From: Uranotaenia lowii
Taxonomy: Eukaryota; Arthropoda; Insecta; Diptera; Culicidae
Assembly (NCBI RefSeq): GCF_029784155.1
Contig: NC_073692.1
Location: forward strand, 278,028,413 to 278,092,412
Direction of reading: 5' to 3'
Length of the DNA: 64,000 nt
Positions 1 through 11,570 of the stretch are shown piece by piece (position 1 is the stretch's first letter; each line of letters begins with the position of its first letter). A program made the position numbers and the translations under genes. The notes under the pieces are model-generated. The model ran no database searches. It saw nothing but the letters and a program-made list of their open reading frames with translations, and was not told where the DNA came from.

Positions 1-339
1 TGTGAATTGGACTAGGTCAAAACTCTGAAAAATAAGCCTTTTTAAATGTTTCATATTTTTCAGATTCAAGTTGGTCTAGTTTCTATATGAATACTCAGAA
101 AGACATTTTTTTTTAATTCAACGTGATTTTGAAGTTAGAAATATTATTGCCATGAAGAAAAAAGTTGACTATTCGGTTTTCTGCAAAAGTTACAACAGCT
201 TTAATTAATTGTTGCAAATTTGTTACTTTATGAAACGAAGGGTTAATTATCTTCTCTCTATCAGTGACAATTCGCGGCATGTCAACGCGACAGATGGTGA
301 TGAGTTCTTCTCACTCGTGACTTGCTGATCGGTCACAAC

Positions 340-609
340 ACCAGTGAGTTGCAAATTAGAGCTGCTTAAGTTTGATGGTTCGACTTTTTTCAATATTGAG
401 CCTTTTAAGTGATAAATTAACTGTTTTGCTGAATAAACACCCCGACGGCGTGTAAAATTTTGAAAATTTAAAAGCACATCTACCTACTAAGAAAAGTTCC
501 ATTTTTTATTGGAATTCGAGCTTTTGCAAGTATTTTATATCGTTTTTTTGCCGCTTCGAGGGGGGGGGGGGTGATCACCCCGATCACCCCCTCCATAGGA
601 CCGCGCCTG
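340..609. mobile_element. Right end of a non-autonomous hAT element (second copy of the 11571-15110 family)
   Basis: From about 340 to 609 the sequence matches the last 270 bases of the hAT at 11571-15110: the same GCCTTTTAAGTGATAAATTA block, the same poly-G followed by GTGATCACCCCGATCACCCC, and the same terminus ATAGGACCGCGCCTG. The expected 8-base duplication after the end would be CTAAGGAA. Its partner lies upstream of the window or is lost, so the left limit cannot be set here and the element may extend to base 1. No coding frame of any length is present. Confidence 0.75.
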
Positions 610-1564
610 CTAAGGAAACTTCTAATATTTAATATCTACGAGGTGGTTTTGATTAAAAACTTTAAAAATAATTGGGAATAGTCAAATTGAAAACAACAAC
701 AAAAAGTTCTACTATTAATTGATATTGAATTTCGCGTCGATGCCCTTTTTCCAAAAATAAAAAAAAAATTCTTCCCTATCATTTTGTACTGATATGCTAA
801 AATTATTTTAAATGAGTTGCTCTCGTGCTTCGCTTGTGAACAGACGCATTTCCCGGTAGCTGCGTTATCGTATAATACGTAGTGAATTTCGTGATAATCG
901 CTTGCAAAGGAAACAGTGAAATTTGTTATTATTCTGATGAAATGGTTGTTTTGCATAAGAATGTTTTGTGAGGAAAAAGCCCTTAAAAATCATGTGAAAA
1001 AAGAAATTTAAGAAAGAGTGGCGGAGGCGTTTTTTTTTTTCGTCAAGCCGTGTGTGAAAAAAGGGTGTTATTGTAATGGTGTGGCCAGGGGAATTGTGAA
1101 GGGAATACTTCCCAGCCTATTTTGGCAAGTGAAAAAGGATGCTATAAATTGGTGACATTAATAAATTATATAGAAAATTTGAAAGAAAAATTGCCCACGG
1201 CAAAATATGTATGGCTTAAGAAGAATCATGGCTACGGAAACTACGTAAAGAGAGAATCATAAGCGGAGAGGTGCCCGAAATTTACAAGCAGTTTTGAATT
1301 TCCGAACAGCTTGCTGTGATGCGACAAAAATACGCGACTGGTGGTAGTTGGAAAGTATCTGAAGCTGGTTGTAAATAAATAAATGATACGAAGTGAAAAT
1401 ATGATGTGACACGCTTACGGCCTACTATGACGTAAAGGTCAAAATGCGATTAGAAGAGCAATGTTCAATCGCTTCCAAAGAGCCAGGCGGGGCGAGGTTT
1501 TCTTGAATGCATGGTTACTCCGGCCGTTACTGCAATTCGGTTGTTGATAACTAGCTCGTAGAGT

Positions 1565-1760
1565 TTGTGTTGCGCGTGGTGCGGAAAGCCTAATTTGTCC
1601 TTTATAATATCGCGTTTGGCGGGAGTGCGTGCATGCCTGTGGCCGTACCCTAAGTATCAAGAGAAGAATTCAGAGTTTGAACGTGTGCTGAAGAAGAAAT
1701 GCGGATTGGTTTCATGGCACAACAGTGTTTTAGATCAGGTGGAAATCAGTATGGATATAG
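1565..1760 (+). other. Candidate exon ending in a consensus splice donor
   Basis: An open frame of about 65 codons from the ATG at 1565 runs through WPYPKYQEKNSEFERVLKKK to ...ISMDIG and meets AG|GTAAGC at 1760/1761, a consensus donor. Base composition is less AT-biased than in the flanks. The encoded peptide is not recognised. It could be the first coding exon of a host gene whose remaining exons lie outside the window or beyond the transposon nests, or a chance frame in a non-coding 5' exon. No partner acceptor could be tied to it. Confidence 0.25.
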
Positions 1761-2152
1761 GTAAGCTTCAAGTGTCTTGAGGTAAGATTTGTAAGAAGGT
1801 ACGATTATTTCACTATATGTTCAATTTTTGCATTTAAAGAATATATTATATAAGAACGTACAAACAGTTGCCAGCTGGGCAGGTATCTACACGTATGCGG
1901 AATACCTGTCGTAGATTCTTAACTCTAAATATGTTATGAATTTTATACGGTTGCGAAACTGTTTGCTCGTTCTACAAATAAGACATACACCTACACGAAA
2001 CATTTTCATTTCATGACAGTTCACACGAAGCCATGGTGTCGGGTATGTGGTAATTTGCATTGAAGATTGGCCGAACCAAAAGTCTAAAGGATGCAAGTTA
2101 GCGCATACGTTGGCGAAACTGCGGTGAATCCGTGCACCCATGGTGGATTTTC

Positions 2153-2178
2153 TACATACATACATACATACATACATA
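2153..2178. repeat. (CATA)n microsatellite
   Basis: Six uninterrupted CATA units. A simple tandem repeat with no other signal. Confidence 0.85.
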
Positions 2179-3004
2179 TGCTAAAATTATTTTAAATAGC
2201 AAGATCCTCAAGGATACAATAAAATATACGATTTTATAAAGGCAAATCTGATAACTTGTGTTTCAATATCGATAAAAACTACAAAGCTGAATAATTTAAT
2301 TTGACTATCATAATCAAAAATTTTAAATCTTAATCCAATTATTTTATTTAAAGAGAATAAGACACTTAAAAAAATTGAAAAGTTATAGCATGTATTTCTT
2401 TTTAAAAACGTTACCACAAATGAGTCTCGTTATTATCCTTATCACGAGAAGCGAAAGTTAGTATTTTGAATACGTTGTATCTTTCGTTATTCAAACTCAA
2501 TTTTCATAGGCTCCCATTTTTTGTAAAATTTCAGGTCTATAAGATTACAGAAGTTTATCATAAAAACTACAAAAAATTCAGAAGCTAAACCAAACTTCTT
2601 ATGCATATGCATAATGCATTTTTCTCGTGAGCAACTGAATCATTCTTGAGAATATGTAATCAATTAGAAATGGGTGGGCACTTAGCTTTGAACTTTCTCA
2701 ACTGGCGAATTTCACAAATTTGATGCTTTCTCCCTCATCTGAAGTGTCTAGTCTAGGGTATTCCGGGTAATATATTCTGCTGCGAGCTTGCGGATTGTTG
2801 CATTACCGGCCATTGAGTGCAATCTTCCAAGGTTAAACAGGAACTGTGCGTTGTTCATTAACACTGAAATTTTGGGTATTCACTTCGACCGCTTCACGCT
2901 ATGATAAAACATATGAAAACTAGTTTGCATGCTCGAAGAACATAAAAAACTTGTTTTAATAGCAATTTGAACCATGTCGAAAATTAGTCCTACTTATTTC
3001 CTTA

Positions 3005-4223
3005 GACCAAACTCACCGGGCGCACAGTGGTTCAAAATAAAAAAAAGTGGGAAAAAATTATTAAAAAGCTATTTTGATAAAAATTAAAGGCGGAAAGTTT
3101 AAAAAATAATAAATTAGATTTTTTTTTTCAAAGTTTGCTATTTTTTTCAATAATTGCTAAAACGAGGTTGAGCTTTCTACTGGGAAATTGAATATTTTTC
3201 AATTAATTATGAATATTTTTGTTCAAATTAGTTATAAGCTAAATTCCTAAATTCCTGTAGGTTGGCTGGATAAATATTAAAACTGATGTTTTAAGATGAA
3301 TTTGCATATGTATCGAAGCAAACAATGCTTGGTTTACTCTGTAAAAATACTTTAAAATTTGCATTTTTGAACCAAACAGCGTTACACTCAATGACATCGT
3401 ATTCAAAATATAGCAAAAACTAGCAGCTGATTTTAAGATATGTTTTTGATGAGACATTCACCTATCCAACGGTGTATAATTTACCACGGCGATCGGCAGC
3501 GCAAGCTTTATTTTTGCTTCCGAAAAATAAATAGAGAAAATTGAAAATTTTTGATCATCTAATTTTGGGTTTTCAATCAAGCGAAACTTTATTAGTTCAT
3601 GATATTAAGGAACTTTTTTTTTCTACAAACTGTGAAAATGATAGTAATACATCACTTTGGTATAAAAATGTATAAATTTTTAAAGATTTATATCCTTTTT
3701 TAAGTTGTTTTGGGCTGAGAATAAAAAATTCCTATTTTTAATTCTTGTGTTAAGGTTGTCGTTCATGTTTGTTTCATAGAAGCTGTATAAAAGGTTCTAG
3801 AAAATATCTAAATACATCATAACGTTCCTAGAATATTGGAGATTCGATTCCAACATAAAAAATGTGGTTGGCGCTGACTTGAAAAATGGACTTTTTTCCG
3901 GCTTTTTTGGGGATTTGAACCACTGTGGGGCGTTGCTATTTCGGTCGGTATTTTGGATGTTTTGATTGATTGCGTTTTTATTTACTTACTGATTTTCGCA
4001 CCCATTGTTGCCATCCAGGTTGGTATTTGTGTTTGTTTATTTTTTGATAGCGACGACCGGCTGCGTTGCTACCGGGTTGCTACATAAACGCATCCTGTAA
4101 TAACCTACTGCTCGAATGCTATTTCTCGATTCAAGTTAGCGACTGTTGGTGCGATGATGGGTTGATAGATATATTGCTGAATGTACTCGAATCGAGGTTT
4201 AGCAACCATTGGTGAGCTTGGTC
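3005..4223. mobile_element. 309-bp TTA-target MITE, copy 1 (split by a Transib-like element)
   Basis: Terminal inverted repeats of about 28 bases begin GACCAA(A/G)CTCACC at both ends. It is bordered by TTA at 3002-3004 and 4224-4226. With the inner element and its target duplication (3023-3932) removed, the length is 309 bases, the same as copy 2. A TTA duplication fits PIF/Harbinger-type insertion, but there is no coding sequence, so the superfamily is inference. Confidence 0.75.
3023..3927. mobile_element. Transib-like non-autonomous element with CACAGTG termini
   Basis: The 905-bp element begins CACAGTGGTTCAAA and ends TTTGAACCACTGTG. It is flanked on both sides by the 5-base duplication GGGCG (3018-3022 and 3928-3932). 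The neighbouring uninterrupted MITE at 4227-4535 has a single GGGCG at the matching place, which proves the insertion. A 5-base GC-rich duplication together with a CACAGTG terminus is the signature of Transib transposons, whose ends resemble V(D)J recombination-signal heptamers. There is no open frame, so it must be non-autonomous. Assignment rests on termini and target size alone. Confidence 0.7.
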
Positions 4224-4226
4224 TTA

Positions 4227-4535
4227 GACCAAGCCCACCGGGCGTTGCTATTTCGGTCGGTATTTTAGATGGTTTGATTGGTTGCGGTTTTATCTATTTA
4301 CTGATTTTCGCACCCATTGTTGCCATCCAGGTTGGTATTTGAGTTTGTTTATTTTCTGAAGGTGACGACCGACTGCGTTGCTACCGGGTTGCTACATAAA
4401 CGCATCTTTTAACAACCTACTGCTCGAATGCTATTTCTCGAATCAAGTTAGCGACTGTTGGTGCGATGATGGGTTGATAGATATGTTGCTGAATGTACTC
4501 GATTCGAGGTTTAGCAACCATTGGTGGGCTTGGTC
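4227..4535. mobile_element. 309-bp TTA-target MITE, copy 2
   Basis: An uninterrupted copy directly following copy 1. The TTA at 4224-4226 is shared by both and a third TTA lies at 4536-4538. The two are nearly identical inside. The junction reads CTTGGTCTTAGACCAAG, a palindrome made by two abutting termini. It is the reference that shows where the Transib-like element entered copy 1. Confidence 0.8.
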
Positions 4536-4538
4536 TTA

Positions 4539-5392
4539 GGGACTCATTTTAGACCACTCACCTGAACCAGGGTACTAAACTTATTGTTAAAAGTTCAAGA
4601 ACATCTCATTAGATATGTTGAAACAACGCTATGGATAGAATGGGGCATATAATTTCGATCGTTTATGATAAATAAACTATGAAATTGTGGTCTTTTTGTA
4701 TTAAATTAACCTTCTTAAACACAACCTCACCTTAAGATCGGCTTAAATCCAAAGCCAATCATTATTTTAACTTACTTTTTGTGCACAGTTTGTGTCAAAG
4801 CATTGAAATCTTTCATCTTTCAATCCATACTAATAGCAGTTGTTTGAAAAGCAGAAATCAAAATGCATGAGAAATCTGGAAATTGACCAATTTTAAGAAA
4901 AAATTTATTTCGGAAGCTTCATTAAAAAACTGTTTACATTAAAGTCTTAGAGTAACAACCAGTCAGGCTTTTTTTAAAGTAAAATATGATATGATAAAAT
5001 AAAAGCATCAGTTTACACACGCACACCTACAAAATAAGTGGTGTTCAGATTTTTTTACATTAATGATTAGAAACATTTCGGGGAATTTAAGTTGACCACT
5101 TAAGGCATTAAACCAAAAGCAAATCGTATAATTCTATAACTAAAATCTTTTAAATCGTAGAACACGTCATCGATGATCTAAAAATAGATCTGCATTTTGA
5201 AGCCTCCTTAAATACGAGTCTAATCATCGATGTCGTATTATCATAAAAGATTTTATTGAACTTAATTGTATTCTTTTACGATTGCCAGCAAATGCGTTTT
5301 AAGAAAATCAGACATGCGAATTTATTTGCGTAGGTATACGATTGCATGCACATTATTACGAATCAATGCAGTTATATACGATTTTATAGCAT
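4539..5392. other. No feature seen
   Basis: AT-rich sequence without open frames, inverted termini or tandem structure that I could recognise. Confidence 0.5.
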
Positions 5393-6070
5393 ACTAGCAG
5401 ACCCGGTAAACTTCGTCTTACCATGTTTAATATGATGTCCATGTTCCATTTTTGTTCTTCGACGATTAACTTTAAAAAAGCATTAAATATTGATTTGTTT
5501 ATTGTCTCGCTTTTGTCAACATGTCCTAGTTTTTTTTTAACATTAACGCTTTTTACAACGCTTTGTTCTATCGAAATTAAACATTATAATTTCAACACTT
5601 TTTTTATTTACTTATCTTCAATTCGGATTATTTGTATATAGCCGAATGATCAGGTATCCGGTTCTCGTTGCAAATTCGTTTTTTTTTAGCACTCGACGTA
5701 ATCATCCAACTTGGCAAGCCTCGTGCTAAAAAATCCACTTTTTGTTACTTGTTCCATGAATAATTGTATGTTGATAATATGTATGTATCTTAATGACGTA
5801 GCATTTCGCTTTATTTGTCTGAAAAGTTTTCAAATTATGTCAAATTTAATTCTCGATTTATGCCTACAAACTTGTATGGATGTCCTTATTGGTTTGATAA
5901 GTTTTCAAGCTATACATCGCAATTTATATTGAACTCCCTTTTTCCCACTGCAATGCAGAGAGGTTTGTAACAATCATAGAAACATATCTCGTACCCAAAT
6001 ACTCTCCCATGTTACAATCATGTTTATCATTTTTCTCGCTATATATTAAACTTGTAGACATGACACATTA
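5393..6070 (+). mobile_element. Helentron-type (HINE) 5' portion
   Basis: Begins ACTAGCAGACCCGGTAAACT followed by TCGTCTTACC, very close to the 5' terminus I know from insect Helentron-associated elements (CCCGGCAAACTTCGTCT). The following sequence contains loosely repeated units (TTGATAAGTTTTCAA-like segments near 5825 and 5900). No matching 3' end (GCACACCG...CAGCTAGT) was found downstream before 10.5 kb, so the right limit is approximate. The family call is recalled from known elements and not searched. Confidence 0.5.
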
Positions 6071-9000
6071 CAACTTGAAAGTGATGCCAAACAGAATTTG
6101 TCATGGTATGAAATCTGGCGACTTTTTATACTGCAAATTACTATATTTTGATTTGTTTTAGCAAAAAGTGCAAATTTAATTCATATTGATAAACTGCTTT
6201 TCAATGAATCAAGGAAAAGAATGGTTTTTAAAGAAGAAAAAAATATTCAAATTTTGTTATTTGGCTGTATTATAGCAATTTTCTCTTTTTTTTTGCTGAG
6301 GGTATTTTTAAAACTTTTTAAGGTTCAAACTTACTGACCATATCTGTTCATTAACAATCAAATGAAAAGCAGATTATCAAAAATTTAATGGATCGAAAAA
6401 GTCTGTTCATGTTTCGACGGTGGTATGAACATTTTTTTAAACATTTAATGTAAACATCACACAAAACCTTAAAATGACGATTTCTGCACCGAGAAGGCTA
6501 ACAGTTTTCAAAGTTTCGTGTTTCTGTATGTTTTATCAAATTTCATTGATATATTTGCAGTTTTTTTTTTTGCAGTTAAAGTAAACGTTTGATACTCGAC
6601 TTTAACTGAAGTTTGTCTTAAACAAAAGACCTTCATTTACAAAGACACTTTTTATAATTTTGAATATCCACTTCAGATTCAACACGCGGGATACCCTTTT
6701 CAAAACTTTTCTCATATAATGCCGAATCATTTTGGAGAGGAAATTCCAGTAAAAAGTAGATGTTTCCTGGCAAAAAGGCGCGTTTGAACTTGTTCCACCA
6801 TGTAAAATGACAGGAGGTAATAGTTTTTTGAACACTCTTCGGTCATATTCAAATTTTTCAAAAAAAATTCTGCTTCCACTGGCACATCAATCTCTAAAAA
6901 GTCTCTTCTAGGTAGGCAAAATACGTAAAACAACAACACACTTTTCATGTTAAGTACGTACTTGAATTGTATGTTAACAAACAGTACAGTGTTTTCGGTC
7001 AATGGTTTAATAAACAGTTGAGTTTATTTCGTCAGATTGTTTGTATGGGCTCAACAATTAATAGATGAAGAAATAATTTATCGTTTTTTTGTAAATGTTG
7101 AACGTTTGCTAATCATTTTGTTATCTATTTTAAAGGACAGGCTCTTGTTCAGTCCATTTGTTTGTACATTTTCATAAGATTTTGTTGTGGTTCTGAAAAA
7201 TTAGTACATGTTTTTATTTTGACGGCTATCGATAGGAATCTAGGCGTATCGGATTATACCATTGTATGTAAATCTTCTCACTTGCTTTTTTTTTCAAACG
7301 CCCGCAAATATACCTTTATCAGTATTGAATTTATATTTTTAGACAAAATATGCTGCTTTAATTAACACGAAATCAAAATAGTTTTAATTTTTTAAATCGT
7401 TTATATGGTTTTGATTGGGTCGGCAAAATATAAATCTGGGTCACATATAGGCCGCATTCATTAATATGTGCTGTACAAATGTGCTGGGAATCATTAGAAA
7501 AATATCACATCTAGGCTTCATAGCGCCACCACGTGCATTGTCAGTATGCCTGGTTGAGAAATATGCGCTCAAATATTTCCACTGATCAGTATGCTATGCA
7601 ATGGTTACTATCCTTTCTCGACGTTTGTTTTCGACGCCTCGACCATAGAGACGAAAAACAAATCGCTCGCCCGGCGCCCAAAGTAAAGAAAATCTCGAAA
7701 AAATTGAAGGCCATGACTTTAATTTGATTCAATTTATTACAAACTTAATAATTACGGACAATTGATGTGACTTTTTGTTGTTTTTATTCAATATAAACCG
7801 ATTCGCATGCCCACAGAATATTCTAAAAATAATTTCATTTGAATCGGTTGGGTCATTTCGGAGGAGTAGTACTACAAACACCGTTACAAGAGAATTTTAT
7901 ATAATAGATATCTCCAAGTGGCAAGCAAAGTTGCGAGCTTATTATCTTTCTGCTAAGAACTAACACCTGGTTGTTATGATAATATACATCGAATTTCATG
8001 TTAAAAAAAACTTAATTTCCAATAATTTTATGATCATCGTCCCAGACAACCATTTGGTGGGTATTTCGAATTTTCGAATTTGCAACACAAATATACGTGC
8101 AAAACTACGTGTAAACATATCGTATATAATGCAGCAAAACCAGTATTTACGTATTATTTTGGAGTCCATATTACATTAGCACACAGTTTCTTGATTTGGA
8201 TTGTATTGTCGTAATAAAAACATGCAATGTATTCAAATACGATAAAGAATATGCATGGGCCGCACATTGTAGGTGCAGATCTACGAAAATGAGTTTAAAT
8301 TACATTGTATACGATATAATCTGTATAATAAAATACGTCTTCTGGTTGTCTGGGCCGTGGATATTCAAATCTAATGAATAATTATTTGATTCTAATGTCA
8401 AAGAACGATAATTAGAAAAAAACATTTGAAACCTTTTAAAATTTGGAAAATATACATTTAAAAAAGAGTTTACAAGAATGATGATCCGTTCTCCCTCCAA
8501 GTAAGTAAGTTTGATTTGACTATTTTGAAATTTGAGTTAGTATTCTATATGTGAAAATTCATACTTTATTACTTACACTTATACTAATTTACAAAATAAC
8601 ATCAATATTCATAAGTGTTGATACTTACGATTTCAGCAGAGGAAATCTGCCGCTCCGTCGGCAAAACCAAAACAGTTTGTTTTGGTTCCGCATGCTTTGA
8701 GTCAATTCGCAATTGAAACAGTAGCGGTGATTAATACAAATTAAAATGCTTGAGTACCTAGTTTAAATGAAATAACATCCTATTTCGTTTTCGTTTCGTT
8801 GAAATGTATGTATGAGTTGATTCTGTTTCTAATCTCACTTCATTTGTGAACACAAACTTAAATTCTGTGTTCGAATCTACAAATCTTGATTTAAATTTTG
8901 TTGTCGAATCGTAAATTCTTTTTTCCCGTATTTTCTTGGTAGTGAAGGTGTAATAAAAACTACTTCCGAGAAAAATACGTTTCATCTAACACATGACTGA

Positions 9001-10502
9001 AATGTATCTTTCAAATAGAAGTGATAATCTTACCTTTTTTAACCCAAAATCATAGCATTGCTCCCTCATTATATTTGCTTTGAATCTAACACTGTTTCTC
9101 CATGTCAACCCTGCTCAGCACGACAACTTTAAATTCCGGCAAGTGTTTCAATCATCAAGTGACAGACGGCAAGGCAAGGTTTTTCCGAGCTCCAGCTCAA
9201 ATCAAAGCTTACACATAATTACAAGTCGCAGTTCGGGAGAGATCTGGCCGCCCCAAAACAAGGACCAACTGAATCCAGTTTTCATGTTGCACAACTTTTA
9301 AACCCAAAGAAACCGGGGGGGGGGGGGGAGGAAAGAAAGTATGCTCCAAGAGAGAAATACTTTGTGACTGCTTCCAGGACCCGCGTGGAATTTCTAATGA
9401 AGCGCAAGCCAAAGGGTACCAAGAAGGATGGAACGTTTGTTTGGTTCGTTTTTGAGCCTTCTAAAAGTTTTGACGAAGCCGAAAAACCGCCATCAACCCT
9501 CGACACAACCGACATCGAAAGGCTAAGCCAGGCAAAGTGGCGAAATACTCCCTGTTTTGTCGACTTTAGTCCGCGTTCGTGAATTTAATGCTAATGTTTT
9601 ATTTAAAAGTTTTTCAGGTTTGCTAGTTTCGCCGGCGAGTTGAGTTGTTTTAGGGGTTTTTTTCTTGTTGTTTTTGTTTTGACAGAAAGCGGGATGGATG
9701 GCGCGCTTCCCATTGGAAAAGATTTATCTACTATTTAGAGTGGAAGTTCTTCTTTTCATGATCTCAGAACAACTTTAACGGAAATTTTCTTTTGCACAGT
9801 GAAGATTTTTTTAATGCAAACATGTTCATCTCATTGAATATTTTGCAGAACTCGAATGTTGTATATTTCAATTTCAATTTTGAAGTTGATTTAATATTTA
9901 GTTATCCTTTATACTGTAAGGTGCTTACCATCAAGACCATTTTTACACTACAGATATTATTTATTACATTTTTATTGAATTCATTCCATGCGATTTTAAA
10001 AAGGAAGATTCTTATAAAATTATAGTTTAAAGTATTTCACATGAACAGACCATCCGTATAAAGCACATTGAAAATTATGAAACATTTATCATGATATTCT
10101 AGAAATTGATAATAAAATAATCAAAATGTTGGCTTCTATGCCAGAGTTGAGCTGCGAGACACGGTTCAATTTTGAGTCCATCAAATGAAACGGCTCATTG
10201 ATTTGAGCGAACGACTCAGAGCCGGTGATTGAAATGATCCATTTTGCCCATCTCTAATGCCTACTCATAAAAGTGTATTACCGTCAACTGTATTGATCGA
10301 AATATTGATTTCACAAACCATATTGTCGGGGCATTTAGCTAAGCTTCCCGTATCTAGTTTTTCATTTTCTCCAGTTCATTTCATTTTCCGAACTGAGTAA
10401 TTTCCGGGGCAACAGAGTTCATGAACATGGGAAGAGGAGTAATGTTTTCTTCCTTAGTAAGAGGAGTGAATCATCCTTAAAGATGAAAATCCTGGGAAAT
10501 CT
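6071..10502. other. Mostly featureless, possible decayed coding fragments
   Basis: On the minus strand at 6602-7002, two overlapping frames could join by one frameshift into about 120 codons (LPRRDFLEIDVPVEAEFFLK region). On the plus strand, 7533-7727 and 9364-9582 are short frames in locally GC-richer sequence, the second just after a poly-G run at 9317-9329. None resembles a family I know and all may be chance or old pseudogenes. The remainder is AT-rich with no terminal repeats that I could pair. Confidence 0.35.
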
Positions 10503-10564
10503 TGTGTGTGTGTGTAGAATGTTGCTGCTATTTTGATTTTGGAATTCACTCTTCAGTTGTCAAA

Positions 10565-10931
10565 ATGCCGTCCAAGGAAGAAGAGCAGGCAAATCAACCG
10601 TTACAAATGTAATTAAGGTGTTTGGGGAACGTTTGTCGACGGCCAAGAAGTCTGGATCGACAACCGGAAGCCGCAGAGACGACAAAGAGGGTTGCCGGTA
10701 GTTTCAAGCGAAACTTTAACCTCTCTCTCCGAGATGCCGCAAATAAGCTGGGTGTATCGTCTACAACCGTGCATCGCGCCAAAAAAAACGAGCCGGACTA
10801 TCGACTTACAAGAAGGTAGTGACTCCAAATCGCGATGATGAACAAAAAACGACGGCCAAAGCGCGATCCCGGAGGCTGTACACGACGATGCTGACGAAGT
10901 TTGACTGCGTGGTAATGGACGACGAAACCTA
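10565..10931 (+). pseudogene. DD37E transposase, N-terminal part (broken)
   Basis: Starts ATGCCGTCCAAGGAAGAAGA like the other family A copies. The first helix-turn-helix is largely removed by a deletion, but the second DNA-binding segment (NLSLRDAANKLGVSSTTVHR) is readable. It ends at VVMDDETY, where the first catalytic Asp lies, because the CACA-ended element entered the next codon. Several frame changes separate the segments. Non-functional. Confidence 0.85.
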
Positions 10932-11570
10932 CACAGAAAAAAAATGTAATGTTACGTTGCACGAAATTTTGAGTTTTCAAACTCGAAAACAAAAATCGCT
11001 CGAAAAGACATGTAAAAATACTAACGAATATTCACAGTACATGAGACTTTACATGAAAGAACATGGGTAGAAAGGAATCCGGTGATTTCATGTAAATATG
11101 AAGTTTGTTTCATGTACATTTCCGTACACGTTTCATTTCAAAATGTAAAAATGTAACTATACTTGCACGTAAATTCTCAATTTTGTTCATCGAAAAACAT
11201 TTCTTGAAAAGTCGTGTAAAATCATGTGGCTCGCATCGCTCATATGCATATGCAAGTACTATTACATTTAATTTAAAGAAACTTTACATATGATATCATC
11301 CTAATAGATTTGCATCTCATTTCAAGTAAACTTATTTACATGTAACTTCAAATTACTTCAACGAAGAAAAAACAATCAACCGCATCATTTCCCACAGAAT
11401 CAAGCCGAAAATAGTTTGTCTCCACGAATTTTGACTAGAATAGAGTGTTAAACAGTGAAATCTGTGCCTCGCTTATTTATTGGAATCGTTTACTTTGCTA
11501 AAGCACTAATCATTGTGTTAGCATGACAAAATTAATAGTAAGAATCGTGTTATAGTTTATGCCCCTTAAG

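Larger units (their letters stand above)
610..2999. other. Sequence without a proven gene; exon-like in part
   Basis: AT-rich DNA. The stretch 1000-1760 is more complex than its surroundings and has the GTGAAAA-rich texture common in insect 5' untranslated exons. A (CATA)n microsatellite lies at 2153-2178. The short frames on either strand of 620-960 and 1880-2420 look random. Nothing else is recognisable. Confidence 0.5.

Noticed and set aside
6602..7002. Two minus-strand frames that could be one frameshifted gene
   Set aside because: Protein not recognised, strong AT bias, no splice or promoter signal; left only as a remark in the gap description.
9290..9345. Poly-G run possibly marking another hAT end as at 15050
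   Set aside because: The ATAGGACCGCGCC terminus and homologous flank are absent.
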